Assembly (NCBI GenBank): GCA_928212115.1
Contig: CAKMRJ010000001.1
Coordinates: 180,793,466 to 180,857,465, forward strand
Source: Lactuca virosa
Lineage: Eukaryota; Streptophyta; Magnoliopsida; Asterales; Asteraceae
DNA: 64,000 bases
Direction of reading: 5' to 3'
Shown here: piece after piece, positions 1 to 11,930 of the stretch
Numbering within the stretch: the first letter of the stretch is position 1
Layout of the letters: each line of letters opens with the position of its first letter
The notes under the pieces: model-generated
Database searches by the model: none
Told to the model about the DNA's origin: nothing
The model's input: the letters and a program-made list of their open reading frames with translations, nothing else
Made by a program: the position numbers and the translations under genes

Positions 1-3000
1 TGCTTAAAGCATCAGCTACAACATTTTCTTTACCAGGGTGGTAAAGTATTTCACAGTCCTAATCCTTAAGCAACTCTAGCCAGCGTAATTGTCTTATATT
101 CAATTCCTTATGATTAAAGAGATACCAGAGACTCTTATGATTAGTGAAAATTTTGCACTTTGTGCCATAAAGATAATGCCTCCATATCTCTAGGGAGAAT
201 ACTTTCGCTGCCAATTCCAGATCATGAGTGGGGTACTTATTTTCATGTTCTTTCAATTGGCTCGATGCATATGCTATCACCTTATCATTTTGGGTTAGAA
301 CACAACCTAACCCATCTCCAGATGCATCGCTATAAACTGCAAAGTCTTCAACTCCATCAGGTAAAGAAAGAATTGGTGCTTCACACAACTTCTTCTTTAG
401 CTTCTCAAATACTTCTTCATGCTTCTCACTCCAAGTATAAGTAGCTCCTTTGTGGGTCAAAGCTGTCAAAGGAGCAGCTATCAATGAAAAGCCTTGGATA
501 AATCTTCGGTAATATCCAGCTAATCCCAAAAAGCTTCGGATCTTCGTGGGAATCTTTGGTTGTTCCCACTTTATTATAGCTTCAATCTTAGTTGGGTCAA
601 CCATTATCCGTTCTTGGTTAACCACATGACCCAAAAATTGGACTTCTTGAATCCAAAAATCACATTTAGAGAACTTTGCATAGAACTTCTCCTTTTTCAG
701 AACATCTAACACTTCTCGCAGATGCTTGTCATGCTCCTGCTTGTTTTTTGAACAAATCAAAATATCATCTATGAACGCTATCACGTATTTATCGAGGAAT
801 GGTTTAGATACCCTGTTCATTAAATCCATGAATGTTGTTGGAGCATTAGTTAGTCCAAACGACATAACGAAGAACTCATAGTGTCCATATCTTGTTCTGA
901 ATGTAGTCTTCTCAATATCCTACTCTCTCACCTTTCGCTGATGATATCCTGACCTAAGATCGATCTTCGAGAAATAGCTCGAACCTTGCAGCTGATCGAA
1001 CAGGTCATCAATCCTTGGTAATCGGTACTTGTTCTTTATTGTTGCCTTGTTTAGCTCTCTGTAGTCTATGCACATTCTCATGCTTCCATATTTCTTCTTC
1101 ACGAATAACACTGGAGCTCCCCAGGGTGATGAACTCGGTCTAATGAAACCGTTGTCCAACAATTCCTGAAGTTGCGTCATAAGCTCCTTCATCTCTGTCG
1201 GTGCTAATCGATATTGTGCTTTTGCTATTGGTGTTGTTCCTGGTAACAAGTCTATTCTAAACTCCACTTGTCTATCAGGGGGCAATCCAGGAAGATTTTC
1301 GGGAAAAACTTCCCGATAGTCACACACCACTGGTATACTTTGCATATCCTTTTTCTCCTTCTTAGCATCGACCACAAATGCCAAGTATGAGGTGCATCCT
1401 TTAGATAAACATTTTCTGGCTTTCATTAGGGAAATGATTCCAGAATTTACTCTGCGCTTGTCTCCGTATACCATAAATGACTCTTTTCCAGGTGGGTTTA
1501 CCCTCACTATCTTTTTCTAGCACAATATCTCCGCATCATTGGCGCTGAGCCAATCCATTCCCAATACTATGTCGAAGCCGTTTAACTCAATATGCAATAG
1601 CTCCTCGTGGAACTTATTCCCATTCAAGTCAATGACGATATTCTTAATGCAATCACTAACAGGTATGAATTTGCCACTAGCAATTTCTACAATTAGGGCA
1701 TCATCAAGTTTTTCTATAGGCAACGCTAGTCTTCCACCAAATTTATGTGATATAAAGGAGTAATTTGCTCCGGAATCAAACAATCAATTGGCAGGCAGTC
1801 CATTTACAAGAAAGGTACCTGAAGCGACATCCGCTGCATCCTTTGCGGCTTCCAATGTCATCTGGAAAGCTCTGGCTTTTGGCCTTGGTGGGAGATTGGG
1901 TTTCGCTGCCTCTTTCTTCTTCGGGCAGTCCCTCGCCACATTTCCCAACATGTGCCCCTCTTCATTGCACCCATAACAAACTTTCTTATTGAGCTTTCAT
2001 TCATTGGCATAGTGCCCAGACTTTCCACATTTAAAACAAGTGACGTCCTCGCCACATTTCCCAACATGTTTCTTCTCACACTTGTCACACCATTTTGCTT
2101 CGCCTCTTCTTCCTCTCAAATCAGACTTCGAGAATTTACTTTTCTTGTTGGATCTCGAAGATCCATCCAACTTCCTTTTCTCACCAACCTCTGCCCTCTC
2201 CTGACCCCTTTCCTTTAAATGGGTCTCCACATTTTTATCTGCTCGAACTGCTGTCTTCAGAGTAGCTTCCATTTTCACCGTAGGGCCAAAGTTGGCTGAC
2301 AGTCCGTTTGCGAACCTCTCAATTTTTGATAGTTCTGTTCACACTAAGTATGGAAATAACTTCATCTTTTTGGTAAACTTAGTAGTATAGTCATCAATGC
2401 TCATTTTACCTTTCTTCAAGTTCTGAAATTCATTGTTTAGATCTATCAGATCTATCTCTGAGCAGTACTGTATATTCAACTTCTCTAAGAACATTTCCGA
2501 AGACATTTTCAGGGATTCTCCATGTGGCATTGTGTCTGCCAATAGCTTCCACCAACGTAAAACTCCGGTCTTCAATTGTCTGACCGCAAAAACAGTTTTC
2601 AGCTTGTCGCTACAGTTGCAGCTTTCAAATACCATCTCCATTTTGGAGATCCAGTTCATAATCTCTACAGGTATTGGGCTTCCGAAAAGACTTGGTGGTT
2701 TGGCACACAAGAAATTCTTATACATACTGCCATCTCTATGGATTTCCCTCTCCGGGTTATTCCTTTCTGCCACTGTGGGTTCCGCTTGACTGACAGTACA
2801 ACTGTAATTTCCTTCCTCTGACTGTCTATCATTTAGTTCAGGTTGTTCAACATGCATTGAAGGTTCACTCCTGCTGTTCAGCAATAGTTGTCTCATTTCT
2901 TCCCTTTGTTCAGCCATCATTGCCTGAATCATGGCTTGTACTCCAGCCATTGTGATTGGTTCTGGTGCAGCTTCTACTATCGACACCTGCTCAATCACTT

Positions 3001-3058
3001 GGGGTTGAGGTTGTTGATTCCTATTCTCATTTCCAACTCCACTTCGGGTTCTTGCCAT
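1..3058 (-). pseudogene. Element H gag-pol polyprotein remnant (gag, protease, RT, RNase H)
   Basis: One reading frame from the ATG at 3058 to base 1, interrupted by in-frame stops at 2339, 1997, 1784, 1517, 920 and 59, with no frameshift seen. Gag (3058 to about 1860) has a low-complexity N-terminus, a capsid-like core, and a CCHC knuckle (CFKCGKSGHY, near 2010). Protease starts FDSGANYSF near 1780. RT (about 1380-600) shows KIDLRSGYHQ and the catalytic FIDDIL. RNase H (about 350-1) shows VYSDASGDGLGCVL and ELAAKVFSLEIWRHYLYG, but the following catalytic segment reads FTNHKSL where the family has TDHKSL, so an aspartate is lost. Such polyproteins make the particle, copy the RNA and remove RNA from the hybrid. 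This copy cannot make a full-length product. Confidence 0.9.
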
Positions 3059-3411
3059 TTGATCTATACACCAAATTAGGCGAATTTAGATCTTTATTCA
3101 CGATAGATATTTAAATTCTCCTTATCACTCCGAAACGTTTACATGCTAGTTCTAATATCGTAGTCGTACGCTTAAAATCCTGAACACATAAGGTTTCTAG
3201 ATCTGGTCGGCAACAGACCATGGATCCACACAAATAATAGCATATATGGCAAACATATAACATTTATCACATAAAAACATTTTAGACATCTTTCCTAAAA
3301 TATACTAGTGCTCGTGTCTAAAATATGGTAGACACTCATCTCACGATCATCACTTAGCATTCTAAGTTTATGTCTAGAAATCCTACAAATTCCTAGTTCG
3401 CTTAAATTAAT
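3059..3411 (-). other. Untranslated leader of element H between primer site and gag
   Basis: About 350 bp between the primer binding site and the gag ATG on the minus strand. AT-rich, with no coding signal or hairpin module seen. Confidence 0.6.
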
Positions 3412-3423
3412 GATCTGATACCA
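3412..3423 (-). other. Primer binding site of element H
   Basis: The minus strand reads TGGTATCAGATC. The first ten bases match the 3' end of plant initiator tRNA-Met, which primes minus-strand DNA synthesis. It lies two bases inside the LTR edge at 3426. Confidence 0.8.
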
Positions 3424-3729
3424 ACTGTGACATCCCCATTTTTATGCCAGAAAAGAACGATTTCGTTTATGCTTTTAAAATAAAATCAGAGTAATCTTTC
3501 AAAAAGGTGTTGCGGAATTTGTCCCCAAAACAAAATATGATAAAAATTTATCAAAGAATTTCTTAAAGAAATGTATTTTCATTATATCACAAAACCTCGG
3601 GATGTCATGTTCTGATACAGACCAAAAGCATAAACAGTACGATATTGGCCTTACAACTGTTATTTACATCTACTGTCCTATAATCCAACATCCATCGTCA
3701 TCCTCTAACTATGCTCTTGTTCCACTACC

Positions 3730-4189
3730 TGTAATATAAAAAGATTAGTGGGTCAGGATTGGGAGCCTGGTGAGCACATAGGGTTTCAAGCCACAATACA
3801 TAAATTTATTAATTTCACCAACCAACAATAAGTTTATTAATTTTCATCAACCAACAATAACCCTGATTACCCGTTCCCGTTATCCTCTTCTATCATAAGC
3901 GACCTAGCCTAAGGATCATCATCGGGAAGGACACTACTGCTAAGGGGGTTCCCCAGCAATAATTGTCCTTAAGGAAACCATGAGGGGGATGGAGTACACC
4001 GGTGAACACATCGTTCACAAACACCTACATGTTGCGAGCCTACGAGCGTTCCACTTTACTGTCTAGAAAGGTATGTGGTCGTCATCTATACTCCGCTAGA
4101 TGGCTAAAACAACAACAACATCGAGGCCTACCATATTTTATCACACATCAACTATTTTATCTACCCATTTTTACCCAACATATTTGTAG

Positions 4190-4249
<60 letters not shown>

Positions 4250-4378
4250 TTTAAAACCTGTATAAAACATCCATTCAACACCCATCTCAAATAAATAAAC
4301 AATATATATACACATAGCACAAATTTTATAGAAAATACTTCATATCTATGTGTAAGATAAAAGAGACTACAAACTCAC
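3730..4378 (-). other. Predicted LTR leader intron of element H
   Basis: Minus strand: donor CAA|GTGAGTTTG with the intron starting at 4378; acceptor TTTTTATATTACAG|GTAG with the intron ending at 3730, preceded by CTGAC and CTAAT branch-like words. The 649-nt interval includes the TA repeat. It matches the arrangement seen in G, A, A' and B. Predicted only from splice consensus. Confidence 0.45.
4194..4246. repeat. (TA)n microsatellite in H LTR
   Basis: Uninterrupted TA dinucleotides inside the predicted leader intron. Confidence 0.95.
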
Positions 4379-4640
4379 TTGATTTGACGATAATTGGACA
4401 GCACTTCGTCCCTTAAAACAATCTTTTTCGAAGAAACCAGGATGTTTTCTCAAAAACCGGGCTCTGCGCGGTCAGAGTTTCGACTCAAAAACTCTTTTCT
4501 CGGGGTCTTCGGGTGTTCCGGGGCTTGCTTCGGGTGTTAGGGAGGTTCCCTAGGCTTCGGGGGGTGTTAGGATAGTTTGAGAGAGTATAAAGGGTGTAAA
4601 AGTGTAAAATTTGTAAACAAAATCCAGACAGCTTCACTTT

Positions 4641-4650
4641 CTATTTATAG
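4641..4650 (-). promoter_or_regulatory. TATA box of H LTR
   Basis: The minus strand reads CTATAAATAG, a strong plant TATA box, directly downstream of the GC-rich palindrome cluster and about 260 bp upstream of the predicted splice donor. It implies transcription start near 4610 on the minus strand. Confidence 0.6.
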
Positions 4651-4655
4651 TGGCC

Positions 4656-4885
4656 GAAGCCTCGCATTACGCGGGGTGTAATCTTTACGTATGCGGGGTG
4701 TACTGCCTTGCGAGACTCTACGCTGGGAGTAGACCGAATACGCTGGGCGTAGGAAAGGATCATCTCGGACGCGTCAAGGCTACGAAGAAGTGTGCACCAT
4801 GCGAAGGAGTAGGCATCGTGGCCAATCACGGATCGTGTACACATAAGTACGATGGGCGTACATACCTCGTACGCTGGGCGTACTT
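4656..4885. repeat. Cluster of TACGC-NGG-GCGTA palindromes upstream of H TATA box
   Basis: Six degenerate copies in about 230 bp, for example TTACGCGGGGTGTA, TATGCGGGGTGTA, TACGCTGGGAGTA, TACGCTGGGCGTA (twice) and TACGATGGGCGTA. Each is a 5-bp inverted arm around a 3-base centre. They stand out from the AT-rich surroundings and end right at the TATA box, so a promoter role is plausible. Confidence 0.75.
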
Positions 4886-5680
4886 CCAGCCTCGAAGTTT
4901 GTGCTTGAAACTTCAAAAATTCATATCTTTCGCATACGACCTCCGTTTTTGACATCCTTTATATCCACGCGTAGGTGAAATTATACTCTACAACTTTCAT
5001 TTCGACTCCGTCGGTTAGTTTTGACTTTATAAGTTATATTTTTTCAGGCCGGGACAAAAAAAGGTCCGTTAAAAATTCATAACTTCTTCATCCGACATCC
5101 GTTTTCATCTGTTTTTTTACCGTTAAATTACTATCAACGAGATCTTCGATTCTCGTTTAGGTTGTGTCGGCTAAAAATCGATCGATCTATAATTCGAATT
5201 CCGGGTTGCATACTACTATGTCAAATCTTAGAAAATTCATAACTTCCTAATACGAAGTCAGATTTGGACATTCTTTTTATGCACACTCTCGTTTTAACGT
5301 ATACTATGACTTTCATTTAGATCGCTAAGGCTAAAAAACACTTTATCGTAAATTCACTTTTTACGTCACACAGCGTCGTGTCGGTTCTATCGCGAAACAT
5401 CGACAGGTCATAACTTCTTCGTTATAACTTGGATTTCGGTATTCTTTATATCTCCGGAATCCTTGTTTCAACAGCTACAACTTTCTTCATAGGTATTAGG
5501 TGCACCTACCATTTTACTTTCAACACTTATTTTTATCCTTAATTTATTATATCACCATAATTAAATTATAAGGCATATAAATTCACATAATTCATTCTTA
5601 TTACTTCAAAACACGTTACAATAGTTGACCTGGACTATTACATCGTCTTTAATGCTTAGCCAAGAAACACGGACGTTACA

Positions 5681-6090
5681 CAACGTCAGCATATGAAGCT
5701 TATCAACGTTAGCGTATAGTAAAGTTATTCTTTTGTAATCATTTGTATATTAGGAAAGATATAGATAAGTATGTAATAGATAGCAGATCTGGTATTTTTG
5801 TTATGAAGATCGGTTATTTGTATAGATAAGATACAATCCCTTAAATCATGGGATTGATAAGTATAGATTAGTATATATAATCTACATTAGGGTAAACCCT
5901 AATGTAGAGAGAGTTCGGCTTTGTGTCAATAGTATTTGTGACAACCTGTCTTCTTGGCGAAGAAAAAACTCTTTCTTGGTGAAAGAACAATTTGGAAAAC
6001 TCTCCGTGTCACTTAATTTTGTTCTTTATTTTCTTAGATTGAGTTTTTCTTTTGTATTTATACCTGAAGTGAATCCGATCGATACAACCA
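5681..6090 (+). repeat. Element I: copia-type LTR, 3' portion
   Basis: AT-rich sequence with a TATA-like segment (AGTATATATAATC near 5870), a 26-bp hairpin, a T-rich tract, and then a degenerate primer site (TCGTATCATAGC at about 6099) and gag. This order is that of the 3' part of a 5' LTR on the plus strand. The LTR start is not identified; H borders it on the left and may have inserted into it. Confidence 0.5.
5882..5907. repeat. Perfect 12-bp inverted repeat holding a telo-box
   Basis: CTACATTAGGGT and ACCCTAATGTAG separated by AA. The right half contains AAACCCTAA, the plant telo-box. It sits a few bases after the TATA-like segment of the element I LTR. Related hairpins occur in the C1 and E copia LTRs. 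Confidence 0.9.
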
Positions 6091-6159
6091 TTCATTTCGT
6101 ATCATAGCAAGTTCGTGATACACTCATGTAATCATGTAGAGTCCTAAATACTTTGGACT

Positions 6160-7690
6160 TAACAATATTCCTCCCTTTGATGAACACAATTTCTCTATGT
6201 GGTAGAAAAAGGCCCTGGTTTTTCTTGAAACCATTGACTATGAGATGAGAAATATTATTGAAAAACGTCCCCATGTTCCTACGTACCAACCCATGGTCAA
6301 CAATGCTCCCATTTGCCCCCTGAAGCAAAATCCAGAGACGAGTTATGATGACGATGACAAGAGATTGCTTAGTCGTGATGTAAAAGCCAGGGCTGCTATT
6401 GGAAACTCTCTTCGCTACCACGTTTATAATTTCATATAGAATTGTGAATCAACTCAAGAGATGATGGATACGCTGATAGTGGCTTATGAAGATATCGTGG
6501 AAGTCCAGGCCACAACCATCAACAACCTCAATAGGAGATGTGAGCATTTCTTGCTCAACAACGTGAGTCACTTACCCAAACGTTCAATAGGTTTAACTGC
6601 TTGGTTAACGATATGTGCAGGCTGGGAATCGTCAAGCACTCATCTCAGTTGGTTCTGAACTTTCTCAATTCTCTTGGGAAAAGGTAGGAACATCACACTG
6701 ATGTTCTTAAGAATGATGAAAAGATGGATACCATGGATCTGAATTCCTTGTTCAGTATTCTTCAAAATTATGAAGATACCAAAGCTCTTCGTAAAGAAAT
6801 CATGAAGGAATCAAGCAAGGAAAAGTCTGTTGCTCTAGTGTCTCGAAAGGAAGCAATGAAGCACATCAACGAATCAGATAATTCAAATCAGGGTGAGGAA
6901 AGTGATGAAGATCTCACTGATGAATTTGTTGTCAGCATTGCTCTTATTGTCAAATGCTATGAATAAAGAAGATCAAACGGGGTTACAGGAGCTCAGTTTA
7001 ATGGAAACAGTTCAGCAAGGAGATCCTCTTCAGAGAAGAGAAACTCAGGTAATTATTTTAATTGTGGAAGCTCTGATCATTTTTCCAGGGATTGCATGGA
7101 GAAGAAAGAACTCAAAGTCCGGAGAGTTATGAAGCTTTGTAGAAGAAGCGTGTGGCCCATTTGTAGAAGAAAAACATCTCTCTACCAAAAGCTTTCATTA
7201 CAAAGCAATATGACTGTGAAGAATGGGTGGAAGAAGAGGAGATATCTGAAGATCAGGGGCTGAATGTGAAGGGTCGTATGGAACTTATCATTGATTCCCC
7301 TGATGGCATATGTGACCTCTATAATTCTCACGCTTTCAAAGGATCAATTCCAAATCTAGGTAAAACTTGGTACCTAGACAGTGGAAGCTCTAGACACATG
7401 ACCGGTTACAAGTCCCTTTTAGCAGATTTTACAAAGAAGGATGGTCCAATCGTAACCTTTGGTGACAATAGTGGAAGAGCTGTTACCGGTGTTGGAACTT
7501 TTGATTATAGAGAGATTAAGCTAGAGGATGTGTTTTATGTCTAGGATATGAAAGGCAACTTCATCTCCATCAGTCAACTTTGTAACGCTGGTTACAAAGT
7601 TTTTTCAACCGTCATGAGGGAAAAGTGTTTGATTCTGAAAACAAAATTGTCCTTTCTGCACTAAGGGAAAATGTCATTTATATGGTTTGA
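6160..7690 (+). pseudogene. Element I: copia gag-protease remnant
   Basis: Broken frames on the plus strand resemble the long gag of plant copia elements: DVKARAAIGNSLRYHVYNF (about 6380-6435), MMDTLIVAYEDIVEVQATTI (6461), MDTMDLNSLFSILQNYEDTK (6724) and EKSVALVSRKEA. A CCHC knuckle near 7050 reads YFNCGSSDHFSRDC, so its first cysteine is replaced by tyrosine. The protease/pre-integrase segment follows: WYLDSGSSRHMTGYKSL (about 7365-7420), then a stop at 7542 and NFISISQLCNAGYKVF to about 7680. No integrase, RT or RNase H follows. Stops and frameshifts throughout; old and inactive. Confidence 0.8.
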
Positions 7691-9224
7691 TTTTTATTGG
7701 TTTATACACTAATACTTTATTTTGTTTTTTCTTCATGCTTTGCTACTCTTAAACTTTTGAACATAAGTTGCTACTCTTTATTTTATTGCCTTACCAAAGT
7801 AGTATATATTGTACATACACATTTTGCTACTAACATTGCCAATGTTCGTTCTTCTCTTCCTTTGTGTGTGTCAGGACCTTCCGTATCCATCTCAACATTA
7901 ATCTTAACCGATTAAAATAAGTGTGTCACTTCTTGAATGCATCACCCTCCTTGTAAGAGCTAGTTGACGTTGACTCTTCATCTTCTCCTCAGCAACAATT
8001 TCCCTCTCACTGACGCTGATGCACACGATTATTGATATGTTGCTTTATATTGAAGTGACCAGATGAGGGATAACTGTGCCACCAGGTGTTCTTATGGACA
8101 CAAATATCTTCTATCTTGAACAACCTATTTCGGTTGTAGTGAGATGAAGTGGATTTTTATGACATTTCACGTCTATATTCCATTGACGTTGTCACTGCCT
8201 CTCCATCACCTCAAAGATCCAAAGGCATCTTCAACAAGACAGTGATCACACCTTATCCTCCTTCATCGATCACAATGAATGGAACCTTCGAGTGTTGTCT
8301 TGGTGACTCTCATAACTCGAAGATTACAAAGATTGGATCCCTTTAAATAGTTTGTTACAAATACTGGTTCATGCTCATCCATTGTTCTTGGTGAACATGA
8401 AGATTGGAATCAATCTATAGAATCTTAACGATTAAAGGCATTCTCTCTTGTTGTTTACTATGAATTGTGTTTTTTTTTTATTTGGTTGATCTTGTTTTTT
8501 CTCTTTTATAGCCAAAATTCAAGTGGTATATATCTCGAAAAATGGATGTGCATTTATGACCATTCAACTCCAAAGATTTGATGGCACGAGTCGTTATCAC
8601 TTTTCTAAAAAAGCTGCACATATTTTCCCTATGGAATATTTCCTTGCTTGACTAACTCTTTTGTTTGTATTTGTATATTCTTTTAAAGGGGAATCTGATG
8701 GAGGCTAATCTAAGCCTAGTATGCAACTTTTGACACATCATCGTCCGAGAAGCATGTTGATGTATGTGACTAAATCTCTCTATGTTTCACATCAGTGAGA
8801 CCATCTATTGAGAACACTGAGTCACCTACTCAAGCTGACTATTTGGTACTGTCCAAACTTTAAAAGTGAGGTTGCCTGGTCCTAATCAGAAAACTATTGT
8901 AAGGCTTGGGTGTTTATTTTCTTGGTTAATCATGTCTTACCTAACCCTGTCCTTGTAAGCATGCTTTTCGTATGCGTAAAGTCTCATGTTATGTTGAAAC
9001 ATTGAGCATAACCCAATGGCTTACATTGATTGCACAGTCATCAACGTAAGAGATAGTTGTTTGGTCCTTAAATAACGAAGGTTTGTTCATGTCCCTGACC
9101 TCCTAGTCTGAGGTATGACATGGTATCATTATGAGTTAACGATGAATATTTGATTCTAGATAGTAACTTACTCTATGATACGAAACTTTAAACCACTTCA
9201 TGTTGATCAGTTAAACTGTTACTG
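7691..9224. other. Unassigned AT-rich DNA between element I and element G
   Basis: No coding similarity recognised. Open frames at 7697-7915 and 8149-8346 have no family signature and skewed AT-driven composition. A purine run followed by GGGGAATCTGATGG near 8690 could be the polypurine tract of element I, with its 3' LTR decayed beyond recognition afterwards. This is the flank into which G inserted. Confidence 0.4.
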
Positions 9225-9682
9225 TGTCCCACCCCCAAACCGGAACGGCGGAAACGTCCAGGGACGGATGACATCATGCTCAGTATCACAACAAATGTAG
9301 AATAGTAAAACAAGCAACAACATCCATTGGATTAATATTAAAGTGTTTACATTGTATTCAAATCACATATGATTGACTCCAAAAGCAAAACAAAGACATG
9401 AAGCTACTATGCTCCATCTTCTGAATCCATATGCTTGTACCTGTCTACTAGTTTCCTGAGAATACAAGTGATTTTGAAAGTGTATCAACATTTAACTTGG
9501 TAAGTTCATAAGTATTTTTTTTTTAGAAAGCATGTTCTTTGTTCCTTGAAAACCTTAGTATGTTCCTCCAGAAAATCCAATATTTTCTTATGTAAATCTA
9601 ATGTAAGAAAAATCTGACCTAAGTTCCTTCTACAATCACCTAGTAGATACAAGTTATATATAATATAGATCGAACATACAGT

Positions 9683-9760
9683 CGATTGTGTGGTTCTGCC
9701 CTAAGCCCACAACCAAACAAGGAACAGGAAATGAGGCGAAATCCACACATTCCACTGTTT
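9683..9760 (-). repeat. Hairpin module (G 3' LTR, copy 1)
   Basis: Arms TGTGTGG (9687-9693) and CCACACA (9743-9749) flank the core CCACAACCAAACAAGGAAC. The core reads as CTTGTTTGGTTGTGG in the sense of the element. Inner stem TCTGCCC pairs partly with GAGGCGAA. Confidence 0.8.
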
Positions 9761-10054
9761 GTCGGATCTACATTGTATGTAAACCTGGTGTATACACTAG
9801 GTAATTACAGAGTTAACATTGTTGGTCCTTTGTTAGTGACATCTATATCGTACTTAGAAAGTAATGTAAAACCATTGTATTTGTATGAAATCCATTGTAT
9901 ATGTATGTACTTAGTTAAACGTTCCATCTGAAAAGTATGTTTTTGTACAAGAAAATAGTATGCTGTACTTGTATGTTATGACCTGACCCATACCTATTTC
10001 CCCTATGATTACTTAGTTTATACGAATTATATATATTTAACCAAGATCGAATAG

Positions 10055-10135
10055 ATAGTAGACTGTGTGAATCTGCTCTAAGCCCACAACCAAACAAGGA
10101 ACAGGAAATGAAGCGGAAATCACACATTCAATTGC
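10055..10135 (-). repeat. Hairpin module (G 3' LTR, copy 2)
   Basis: Same core as copy 1 but arms TGTGTGA (10064-10070) and TCACACA (10120-10126): both arms changed together relative to copy 1. Confidence 0.8.
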
Positions 10136-10879
10136 CTATCGGGTCCTATTAATATATAACCCTAATGTATAAACCAAGGAATCATAGAGTTAGCAATATA
10201 GGTACCTTCTAAACTGTATGCTCATGTTACTAGAAAAGTTGTGTGGTGTAGTTCTATTGTTTAGTAAAACTACTTGAAGTTATGAAATCCCGTAATCTAA
10301 ACGCCTTAGTTGCTACTATTGTGAGTTTTATATAACCATACTTGATTGGACAGGTAAAACACGACGTTCTGTAGGCATCAAAAAACATATGACATTTGTC
10401 ACCTGTGGACCTGCCGGTCCCACTGTAGCTAACAACAAGGTGCGGGATTGTCAGTCTCATATAGATCTATACACAAACTCACGCTCTCCCTCCAGGAGAC
10501 TCTAGTTATAAATTATAAGACTTAGAAGCCTGTACCCTGATGGGTACGACCAAGTAGTACCTCATAACCCTGGATAACTAGACGCGAAGAGAATACTAAT
10601 GTTCTTTTATGCTTGAAAATGTATGAATTACATTTTACTAGTAGTGTGCAATAATTATACTTTTAGCAATCGTTTTAGTATGATATTCATGACTTAGTAA
10701 AATAGTATTAGTGTTCCCTAGACTATACCTATAATAGTTTACATGTATGTTCTTTATGAAAGCAGAATCTTAGTAATTTAACAGTTTATATAACACAATG
10801 AAATAATTTGTGAATGAAAACTTTTACTCTACATGTTTACAAAAAGGGGTAAATCTTTATTTAAATAAGTTTCATGTTT

Positions 10880-10881
<2 letters not shown>

Positions 10882-10952
<71 letters not shown>
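10882..10952. repeat. (TA)n microsatellite in G 3' LTR
   Basis: Pure TA repeat; an equivalent tract lies at 17453-17526 in the 5' LTR. A degenerate third hairpin-module core follows at about 10990. Confidence 0.95.
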
Positions 10953-10955
<3 letters not shown>

Positions 10956-11060
10956 GAGATCAAACAGACAGTCGGATAAATGGTTCCAACCCTAGTCCAC
11001 AACCAGACAAGGAACATGAGATAAGGTAGAAAACATCAGTCCTAAGTCTGTTGAATCTTA

Positions 11061-11110
11061 TGTATACATATATATATATGTATATATATATATATTATAT
11101 ATATATATAT

Positions 11111-11160
<50 letters not shown>
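11061..11160. repeat. Interrupted (TA)n tract in G 3' LTR
   Basis: About 100 bp of TA/TATG repeats. The matching position in the 5' LTR (about 17640-17660) has only a few units, so this tract expanded after insertion. Confidence 0.9.
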
Positions 11161-11162
<2 letters not shown>

Positions 11163-11748
11163 ATTTATTTCAGGAAAAAAAAGAATAAAACAATTTAAGT
11201 AGGTTGAAAACACTTTCTAAAATAGTTTAAATCAGTTGAAATAGCTTGGAATGTTTTTAAAACGGATTCGAAGTTATTAGAATGATAACACAAGATTTCC
11301 TTGTGTTTTTACTTGAATCCCCCCCCCCTAAAGCATTGAAAAATAGTAAAAACGTAGGGGTTTGAACTCACCTTATGTGAGTGATTCGATTGAAGGTTCG
11401 ATATAGGATGTTTTTCCACAAGTTAGCTCCCGGGACAAAACCAAGTCCTAAATAGCAATTCCCGCGATATATTGTCATGAAATTAGTGAATATAACCTCA
11501 AAGGTGTCAAGGAAACAACCTAGGATGTAAGAATTACTTACAAATGTGTTAGAAGCGAAATCGAGTGACGGCTTGGAGTTCACGGCTGGGCTGCGGTGTT
11601 TACGGCCGCAAACGGTTCTCGGCCACTTGAAGATTCAAGTGTTTTCGGCTGTAAAGTCAAGTATGTGTTCTTGGTGAAACCAAGGAGATTCAAGGGTTTA
11701 CGGCTGTAAACCCAGGAATGCAGGGTGATTGATTGATGAGAAAAGCTT

Positions 11749-11818
11749 GAGTTTTCGGCTGAAGATCTTGAGAGAAAAGCTTTGAGTTTTCGGCTGAAGA
11801 TCTTGAGAGAAAACCTTG
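11749..11818. repeat. 35-bp tandem duplication in G 3' LTR
   Basis: Two consecutive copies of a unit containing GAGTTTTCGGCTGAAGATC, period 35. It lies in the block upstream of the predicted donor that is rich in CGGCTG and TTTACGG words. Confidence 0.85.
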
Positions 11819-11858
11819 AGTTTTCGGTTAGAAAAGTAGACGTGAGGATTGTTTTTAG

Positions 11859-11862
<4 letters not shown>

Positions 11863-11928
<66 letters not shown>
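11863..11928. repeat. (TA)n microsatellite in G 3' LTR
   Basis: Pure TA repeat between the TTTTCGGCT block and the TTTACGGC block. Confidence 0.95.

Positions 11929-11930
<2 letters not shown>

Larger units (their letters stand above)
1..5680 (-). mobile_element. Element H: Ty3/gypsy LTR retrotransposon, 5' half
   Basis: On the minus strand the order is LTR (5680-3426), primer binding site, gag, protease, RT and RNase H, running off base 1. Integrase and the 3' LTR must lie outside the window. The LTR ends are inverted-repeat-like: plus-strand TGTGACATCC at 3426 against GGACGTTACA ending at 5680, with two mismatches. RT and RNase H are of the Ty3/gypsy type that carries RNase H directly after RT. 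The copy is dead, with six nonsense codons in gag-pol. It abuts copia remnant I on the right. The target duplication cannot be tested because the far end is not in the window. Confidence 0.85.
3426..5680 (-). repeat. 5' LTR of element H (2255 bp)
   Basis: TG...CA type ends with two mismatches between inverted termini. On the minus strand it holds, in order, six TACGC-GGG-CGTA palindromes, a TATA box (4650-4641), a predicted splice donor (4378), a TA microsatellite and a predicted acceptor (3730), then the primer site. The second LTR is off the window, so the right boundary rests only on terminal symmetry. Confidence 0.75.
9456..11371 (-). other. Predicted leader intron in G 3' LTR
   Basis: Minus strand donor ATAAG|GTGAGTTCA at 11371; acceptor ACTTGTATTCTCAG|G ending at 9456. 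A run of Cs at about 11319 (G-tract on the transcribed strand) lies about 45 nt after the donor. All three hairpin modules of this LTR lie inside the interval. The same sites recur in the 5' LTR. Confidence 0.5.

Noticed and set aside
4641..4955. Overlapping open frames on both strands (about 100 codons) in the H LTR
   Set aside because: They run through the repeated TACGC-GGG-CGTA words and the TATA box, have no family signature, and lie in an LTR promoter.
7697..8346. Small frames as possible host genes
   Set aside because: Low-complexity hydrophobic composition, no introns, promoter or family motif; flanked by retrotransposon debris.
9218..9224. Target site duplication of G
   Set aside because: Left flank GTTACTG is visible but the right end of G is outside the window, so no pair can be shown.
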